NCBI RefSeq assembly: GCF_000482385.1
Contig: NZ_KI519393.1
Span: forward strand, 28,393-92,392
Direction of reading: 5' to 3'
Source of the DNA: Nocardia sp. CNY236
GTDB taxonomy: Bacteria > Actinomycetota > Actinomycetes > Mycobacteriales > Mycobacteriaceae
Length of the DNA stretch: 64,000 nucleotides
In this document: in pieces, positions 60,312 to 64,000 of the stretch
How positions within the stretch are numbered: position 1 is the first letter of the stretch
Layout: the number at the start of each line of letters is the position of its first letter
Program-made: the position numbers and the translations under genes
Notes under the pieces: generated by a model
What the model saw: only the letters and a program-made list of their open reading frames with translations
Databases searched by the model: none
What the model was told of the DNA's origin: nothing

Positions 60312-60794
60312 CTACAGGAGAAACAGGTCGCGCTCGCGCACTTCGTGCGCGTCGGGGCCTGGATCGCTCCATCCGGCACGGTGCCGGAGCAGTTGCGCCG
60401 CCAGCTCCTTCACCCCTTGAAGCGAGTGGTAGTGCGCACATCCGCACTGAATGACGTTCGCCAGCGGCACAGCCTCCGCCTCACCGATCGCGCGCAATCC
60501 ACTCGCCAGGACGTCGGCGAGAGCATCGATCGTCCACGGGCCGATGGTCCACACATATAGTCCGGTCCGACAGCCCATCGGGGCGACGTTCATGATCGTC
60601 GGGTGCTTGCGCCGGACGTACGCACCGAGGAAGTGCTCCAGCGAATGGTTGACCGGGCCAGGAACCTGCTCTCGGTTGGGGCGCACGAGTCGAAAATCCC
60701 ACACCGCGGCCGAACTCTCCCCGCCGGGCGGCCCGTAACTGGACATCACCCGCAAATAGGGGGGCTCCACGTGGCGATGATCGAGATCGGCCAT
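60312..60794 (-). CDS. luxS: LuxS homologue (S-ribosylhomocysteine lyase fold), complete active site
   Basis: The 160-residue protein has every catalytic element of LuxS: Arg35 in VWDFRLVRPN, the metal pair and general base H50-S-L-E53-H54 (HxxEH), acid/base Cys75 in APMGCRTGLY, and the metal cysteine Cys117 in IQCGCAHYHSL. Its length and spacing are those of LuxS. The ribosome site GGAGG is eight bases before ATG 60794. LuxS opens S-ribosylhomocysteine by two aldose-ketose shifts and beta-elimination of homocysteine. Nocardia and relatives normally use S-adenosylhomocysteine hydrolase, so its presence here next to a sugar phosphate cyclase (22 bases upstream) suggests a different or special role. 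Confidence 0.9.
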   Translation of the reverse strand: MADLDHRHVEPPYLRVMSSYGPPGGESSAAVWDFRLVRPNREQVPGPVNHSLEHFLGAYVRRKHPTIMNVAPMGCRTGLYVWTIGPWTIDALADVLASGLRAIGEAEAVPLANVIQCGCAHYHSLQGVKELAAQLLRHRAGWSDPGPDAHEVRERDLFLL

Positions 60795-60816
60795 CGGCGC
60801 CTCCTTCCGGTCGAAC

Positions 60817-61950
60817 TCAGGACGCGTCGGCGAGCCACACCCCGTGTTGATCCTCGACTGCACCCAACAACTCGGCGGTTGTTATGTCGTTGAGGTATGT
60901 GACGGACCCGATGCCGATCGGTGTCGGAACCAGTTGCTCACCACCTCGGTGCAGTGCAGTGTCCTCGAGCGCGGCGATCAGCCGCTGCGACTCCTCCATC
61001 ACGGGATGCCACACCTCGAGACCGGCCGACCGGATGACCTGCAGGATTCGGTCTCGCGTAGCGAGGTCGACCAGATCACGCCGCCACGCGATCATCGTCG
61101 TCCACGCGATATCGAGGGCGACGGCCCGTCCGTGCGGCAGTCTGGGCTCGATCCCTGGGGAGATGTTGTGCCCGAGATAGGACGCCCGAGCCGGGTTACG
61201 CTCCCAGGGGTTGGATTCCAGCTCACACATCATCCATGCGATAGCCCGGGCGAGGATCTCCGCTGCTGCCTCGTCGGCTCCTTGGAAACGCTCACCGACC
61301 ACGCGCGGCCCATTGTCTTCGAGCAGGTCGAACAGCACCTGATCACCCGCGACCGCAACCTTGATGACCTCGGCGAACCCCGCACGAATATCACTCAGCG
61401 GGAGCGTCTCGAAGAACCGCGGGTCGGTCCACGAATATCGCGCCGGATGGTAGAGGCCGCTGCGGTTCTTCCACTCGTCGTTCACCGCGCACTTCAGGGC
61501 GAACATGGCATCGATCGCGGCCGTCACGGTTGTCCCGATGAACTCCCAGGTGAGGCCCCGGCGGTACTCTCCGGCCACCATCCCGAACAGATCGTGCAGG
61601 ACGCCACCCCCGATCGCGATCGGAGCCTCCCCGAAACGCGCGACACCGAATTTCTCCAATTCCTTGTAAACTTGGCGGGCCGTATCGCGAGTTTTCGCTG
61701 ATTCACCTCCCTGAATTATGCACGGATCGCTATATTCGACCCCGAAACGATTGAGCAGATCTGTAATCTGTTGGCCGTAGATGCGCCACACGTTCGCATC
61801 GACGGCCAGAAATCTTCTCCGCGATGCATCTAAATCGCCGAAAAGTGTCGGAATTTCTTCGGGGGTGACATCGAGCAGCCCCTGATAGACTCCCGTGCTC
61901 CACTGCACACGCTGGGTAGCATCAGCGTGCCATTGCCGCAAAACAGACAT
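60817..61950 (-). CDS. Sugar phosphate cyclase (dehydroquinate-synthase superfamily, EEVS-like)
   Basis: The 377-residue protein has the superfamily's NAD and metal sites: GGESAK (81-86), GGGVLHDLFGMVAGEYRRG (114-132), the metal glutamate E194 in GFAEVIKVAVAGDQ, His261 in LGHNISPGIE, His273 in LPHGRAVALD. KNRSGLYHPA (161-170) and the GGExxK form are those of 2-epi-5-epi-valiolone synthases and relatives rather than of DHQ synthase. It would cyclise a sugar phosphate such as sedoheptulose 7-phosphate to a C7-cyclitol. Assignment to EEVS, 2-epi-valiolone synthase or another subclass needs a tree. ATG 61950 follows GAGGA. Start of the leftward trio. Confidence 0.88.
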   Translation of the reverse strand: MSVLRQWHADATQRVQWSTGVYQGLLDVTPEEIPTLFGDLDASRRRFLAVDANVWRIYGQQITDLLNRFGVEYSDPCIIQGGESAKTRDTARQVYKELEKFGVARFGEAPIAIGGGVLHDLFGMVAGEYRRGLTWEFIGTTVTAAIDAMFALKCAVNDEWKNRSGLYHPARYSWTDPRFFETLPLSDIRAGFAEVIKVAVAGDQVLFDLLEDNGPRVVGERFQGADEAAAEILARAIAWMMCELESNPWERNPARASYLGHNISPGIEPRLPHGRAVALDIAWTTMIAWRRDLVDLATRDRILQVIRSAGLEVWHPVMEESQRLIAALEDTALHRGGEQLVPTPIGIGSVTYLNDITTAELLGAVEDQHGVWLADAS

Positions 61951-62213
61951 AGGTCCTCATTCATCGCTGATCTTCTGACAGGCAAACAGAAACTGCATTC
62001 GAGATGTTCGCCACCATACATATTCCCGATGATCGCCGCCATGCGCGACATTTATGAGACGCTCGTATCCGAAAAAGCGGACACGCACCCCGTTTCGGTT
62101 GAATGCGACTTTCGTCCAGAACTACAATGAAGTCGCGTTGCACAGTGTATCGCTGCTCGGCAGCAGTCGAGCTACCAGGACCTCGATATCGACCTGAGGG
62201 GAGAATTCTTCTC
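61951..62213. promoter_or_regulatory. Divergent promoter region of the cyclitol-type cluster
   Basis: These 263 bases are distinctly less GC-rich than the genes on each side. CCGAAA and TTTCGG form an inverted repeat at 62069-62098 with 18 bases between, a possible operator or leader hairpin. It must hold the promoters of both arms. Strong ribosome sites are GAGGA for the cyclase and GAGGGGAG for the isomerase. Confidence 0.45.
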
Positions 62214-63122
62214 ATGTCCTCCATTCCAGCTCAGGGGCGAATCCGAATTGGATCCGCTCCCGTTTCGTGGGGCGTTTGGTTCGCCGAAGATCCTCGACAA
62301 GTACCGTGGCCGCGATTTCTCGACGAAGTTGCCCGAGCAGGGTATGAATGGATCGAACTCGGCCCCTACGGCTACCTGCCGACCGACACTGCCCGGCTCT
62401 CGCGGGAGCTGCTGGGCCGAGGGCTTCACCTCTGCGCGGGTACCGTCTTCACGTCCCTCCACCACGGCCCGGCTGCCTGGGACCATGCCTGGGAGCAGGT
62501 TCGCCCGGTCGCGGAGTGCGCTCGGGCTGTGGGCGCTCGATACCTGGTCGATGTTCCCGCACTCTGGCGCGACGACAAGACCGGGCAAATCGTCGAGGCG
62601 CGGCAGCTGACCACCGAACAGTGGAGGAATCTCACGTCCGGCTCCGAATGGCTCGGTCGCCGGGTGCGCGACATCTACGGTCTACAGCTTGTCGTGCATC
62701 CACACGCCGACACTCACCTCGACACCCCTGCGAGCGTGCGACGCTTCCTCGATGACACCGATGCCGACTCGGTCGGTCTATGTCTGGACACCGGCCACTA
62801 CGCCTATGGCGGTGGTGATGCCCTCGACCTGATCAAGACCGACGGCGATCGAATCGGTTACCTGCACCTCAAGCAGGTCGACCCGGTCGTCCTCACGGAA
62901 GTGATCGAGAACGACGTGCCCTTCGGAACCGCTGTCCAACGCGGTGTGATGTGCGAGCCTCCGACCGGGTTGCCGGCTCTCGAACCGGTGCTCACGGCAG
63001 CACGGAGCCTCGGTAGCGAGGTGTTCGCCATCGTCGAACAAGACATGTACCCCTGCACGCCGACTCGACCATTGCCGATCGCCCAGCGCACTCTTGCTGT
63101 TCTGCGCTCCTTCATCGAGTGA
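62214..63122 (+). CDS. IolE-like sugar phosphate isomerase/epimerase or inosose dehydratase (TIM barrel)
   Basis: The 302-residue protein begins like IolE: RIRIGSAPVSWGVWF, then FLDEVARAGYEWIELGPYGYLP (first metal-side glutamate). Other landmarks are LQLVVHPHADTHLDT, VGLCLDTGHYAYGGGDALDLI and HLKQVDP, and a final VFAIVEQDMYP glutamate. These are the divalent-metal ligands of the AP-endonuclease-2/xylose-isomerase barrel. IolE dehydrates scyllo-inosose; here the substrate would be the cyclised or oxidised product of the neighbouring enzymes. ATG 62214 has GAGGGGAG upstream. It is 8 bases from the Gfo gene. Confidence 0.85.
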   Translation: MSSIPAQGRIRIGSAPVSWGVWFAEDPRQVPWPRFLDEVARAGYEWIELGPYGYLPTDTARLSRELLGRGLHLCAGTVFTSLHHGPAAWDHAWEQVRPVAECARAVGARYLVDVPALWRDDKTGQIVEARQLTTEQWRNLTSGSEWLGRRVRDIYGLQLVVHPHADTHLDTPASVRRFLDDTDADSVGLCLDTGHYAYGGGDALDLIKTDGDRIGYLHLKQVDPVVLTEVIENDVPFGTAVQRGVMCEPPTGLPALEPVLTAARSLGSEVFAIVEQDMYPCTPTRPLPIAQRTLAVLRSFIE

Positions 63123-63130
63123 GATTTCTC

Positions 63131-64000
63131 ATGCAGGTTCTGCTTGTCGGCGTCGGACGCCTCGGGGCTTTCCACGCCGCGACGCTTCACGCGCACCCCG
63201 CGGTCGATGAACTCATCGTTGCCGGCGCCGGCGCCGCACGTGCCGCTGCCGTGGCGGCTGAACTCGGGTCGGGTGTGTGGGCCGCTGGCGCCATCGACGA
63301 GGCGTTCGACTCCGAGATCGATGCGGTGGTCATAGCCTCCGCCACCGCGTCCCACGCCGAGCTCGTCGCCCGCGCCATACGCGCGAGATTACCGGTGTTC
63401 TGCGAGAAGCCGCTGGCCCTCGACCTCGCCGAGACAGTCGCGGTGCTCGACCAGGTCGAGGATGCCGGCACCATACTCCAGATGGGCTTCCAGCGCCGAT
63501 TCGATCCCGGCTACCTCGCGGCACGGGAAGCCGTACGAAACGGCAGAATCGGTCGGCTGCACACCATCCGCACCGCCACCACCGACAGGGCGCCGCCATC
63601 CGCCGAGTACGTCGCACTGTCGGGCGGTCTGTATCGCGACGCCCTCATCCACGACTTCGACGCCATTCGATGGATCACAGGCAGCGAGATCGTCGAAGTG
63701 TATGCGATGGGTTCCAACGGTGGCGCCGACTACTTCGCCGAGGCTGGGGACGTCGACACGGCCGTGGCGGTAGCGACGTGCGACGACGGCACCCTGGCGG
63801 CGGTGACCGCCACCCGCTACAACGGCGCCGGGCACGACGTTCGGATGGAGCTCGCGGGCTCCCGTGACCAAATCGGGGTCGGCCTGGATGCCCGCACACC
63901 GATCACATCGGTGGAACCGGGCGTGCCGGGACCTCCCGACCCGTGGCAGGGCTTCCTCCAACGCTTCGAGGTGTCCTACAAAGCCGAGATCGATGCCTTC
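63131..64000 (+). CDS. Gfo/Idh/MocA-family oxidoreductase, IolG-like (290 codons seen, no stop)
   Basis: The frame runs to the window edge. It starts with the NAD loop LLVGVGRLGAFHAATL and has the EKPLALDLAETVAVLDQ motif near 95, MGFQRRFDPGYLAAREAVRNGRIG, and the catalytic segment YRDALIHDFDAIRWITGSE with His and Asp of IolG-type inositol dehydrogenases. It would oxidise a ring hydroxyl or a sugar alcohol with NAD(+). It lies 8 bases after the IolE-like gene, so they share an mRNA. The remainder of the gene and perhaps of the cluster lies beyond the window. Confidence 0.9.
   Translation, partial: MQVLLVGVGRLGAFHAATLHAHPAVDELIVAGAGAARAAAVAAELGSGVWAAGAIDEAFDSEIDAVVIASATASHAELVARAIRARLPVFCEKPLALDLAETVAVLDQVEDAGTILQMGFQRRFDPGYLAAREAVRNGRIGRLHTIRTATTDRAPPSAEYVALSGGLYRDALIHDFDAIRWITGSEIVEVYAMGSNGGADYFAEAGDVDTAVAVATCDDGTLAAVTATRYNGAGHDVRMELAGSRDQIGVGLDARTPITSVEPGVPGPPDPWQGFLQRFEVSYKAEIDAF

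Noticed and set aside
60312..60794. Reading the LuxS gene simply as quorum sensing (AI-2)
   Set aside because: No Pfs or AI-2 receptor is visible and its operon partner is a sugar phosphate cyclase; a classic role is not supported by context, though not excluded.

Overview
The window is high-GC DNA with dense, often overlapping genes, frequent GTG starts and a gene content typical of the mycolic-acid actinobacteria; Nocardia is the most likely genus (inference). Two things point there: a long stretch (about 34.1-54.8 kb) follows, as I recall it, the gene order of Mycobacterium tuberculosis around fadE25-purE-purK-gtrA-birA-accD5-accE5-maf-sseA-accA3-lat-lrpA-pcd, and there are mycothiol-type and AccE5-type genes that are restricted to this order.

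Layout. 1-6.5 kb: the N-terminal half of a cytochrome P450, two small unknown or membrane proteins, an Fe(III)-type ABC importer (lipoprotein, fused permease, ATPase) and a MarR regulator. 6.5-12 kb: a leftward valine/isobutyrate degradation operon (mmsA, acyl-CoA dehydrogenase, 3-hydroxyisobutyryl-CoA hydrolase, mmsB, enoyl-CoA hydratase). 12.2-20.6 kb: an amidohydrolase, a SWIM/SNF2 helicase pair, two tandem RNHCP zinc-ribbon proteins, a rhodanese and a short-chain dehydrogenase. 20.7-24.9 kb: an AsnC/Lrp regulator divergent from bkdABC (branched-chain 2-oxoacid dehydrogenase), which would feed the valine operon. 24.9-33.1 kb: thioesterase, three-gene NAD(P) transhydrogenase, HIT protein, mycothiol-type DinB enzyme, S51 peptidase, GlcD-type FAD oxidase, small acetyltransferase. 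33.1-34.1 kb: an orphan small gene and about 600 bases without a gene.

34.1-54.9 kb is the mycobacteria-like core: FadE25, TetR, PurE/PurK, GtrA, a two-component system, a PH-domain membrane protein, a fatty-acid desaturase, BirA, the long-chain acyl-CoA carboxylase set (AccD5, AccE5, AccA3), Maf, a SufR-like regulator, SseA, patatin, and the lysine-to-aminoadipate pair lat/pcd with LrpA, ending with an initiator tRNA-Met and its terminator. BirA, AccA3, AccD5 and AccE5 form a functional unit: BirA biotinylates AccA3, and AccD5/AccE5 carboxylate acyl-CoAs. The propionyl-CoA formed by the valine operon is a natural substrate.

55-64 kb is accessory. It holds a GNAT enzyme, a NarL-type two-component system, a broken regulator remnant, and then the most interesting part: a sugar phosphate cyclase, a complete LuxS homologue and a leaderless gamma-glutamyltransferase on one strand, facing away from an IolE-like isomerase/dehydratase and a Gfo/Idh/MocA oxidoreductase that runs off the right edge. 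This looks like one end of an undescribed cyclitol-type biosynthetic cluster in which LuxS has probably been recruited to a job other than autoinducer-2 production. Within the core, SseA has lost its catalytic cysteine, no SufE-like gene follows it, and a Fe-S-type (SufR-like) regulator sits divergent from it, a combination that also deserves attention.
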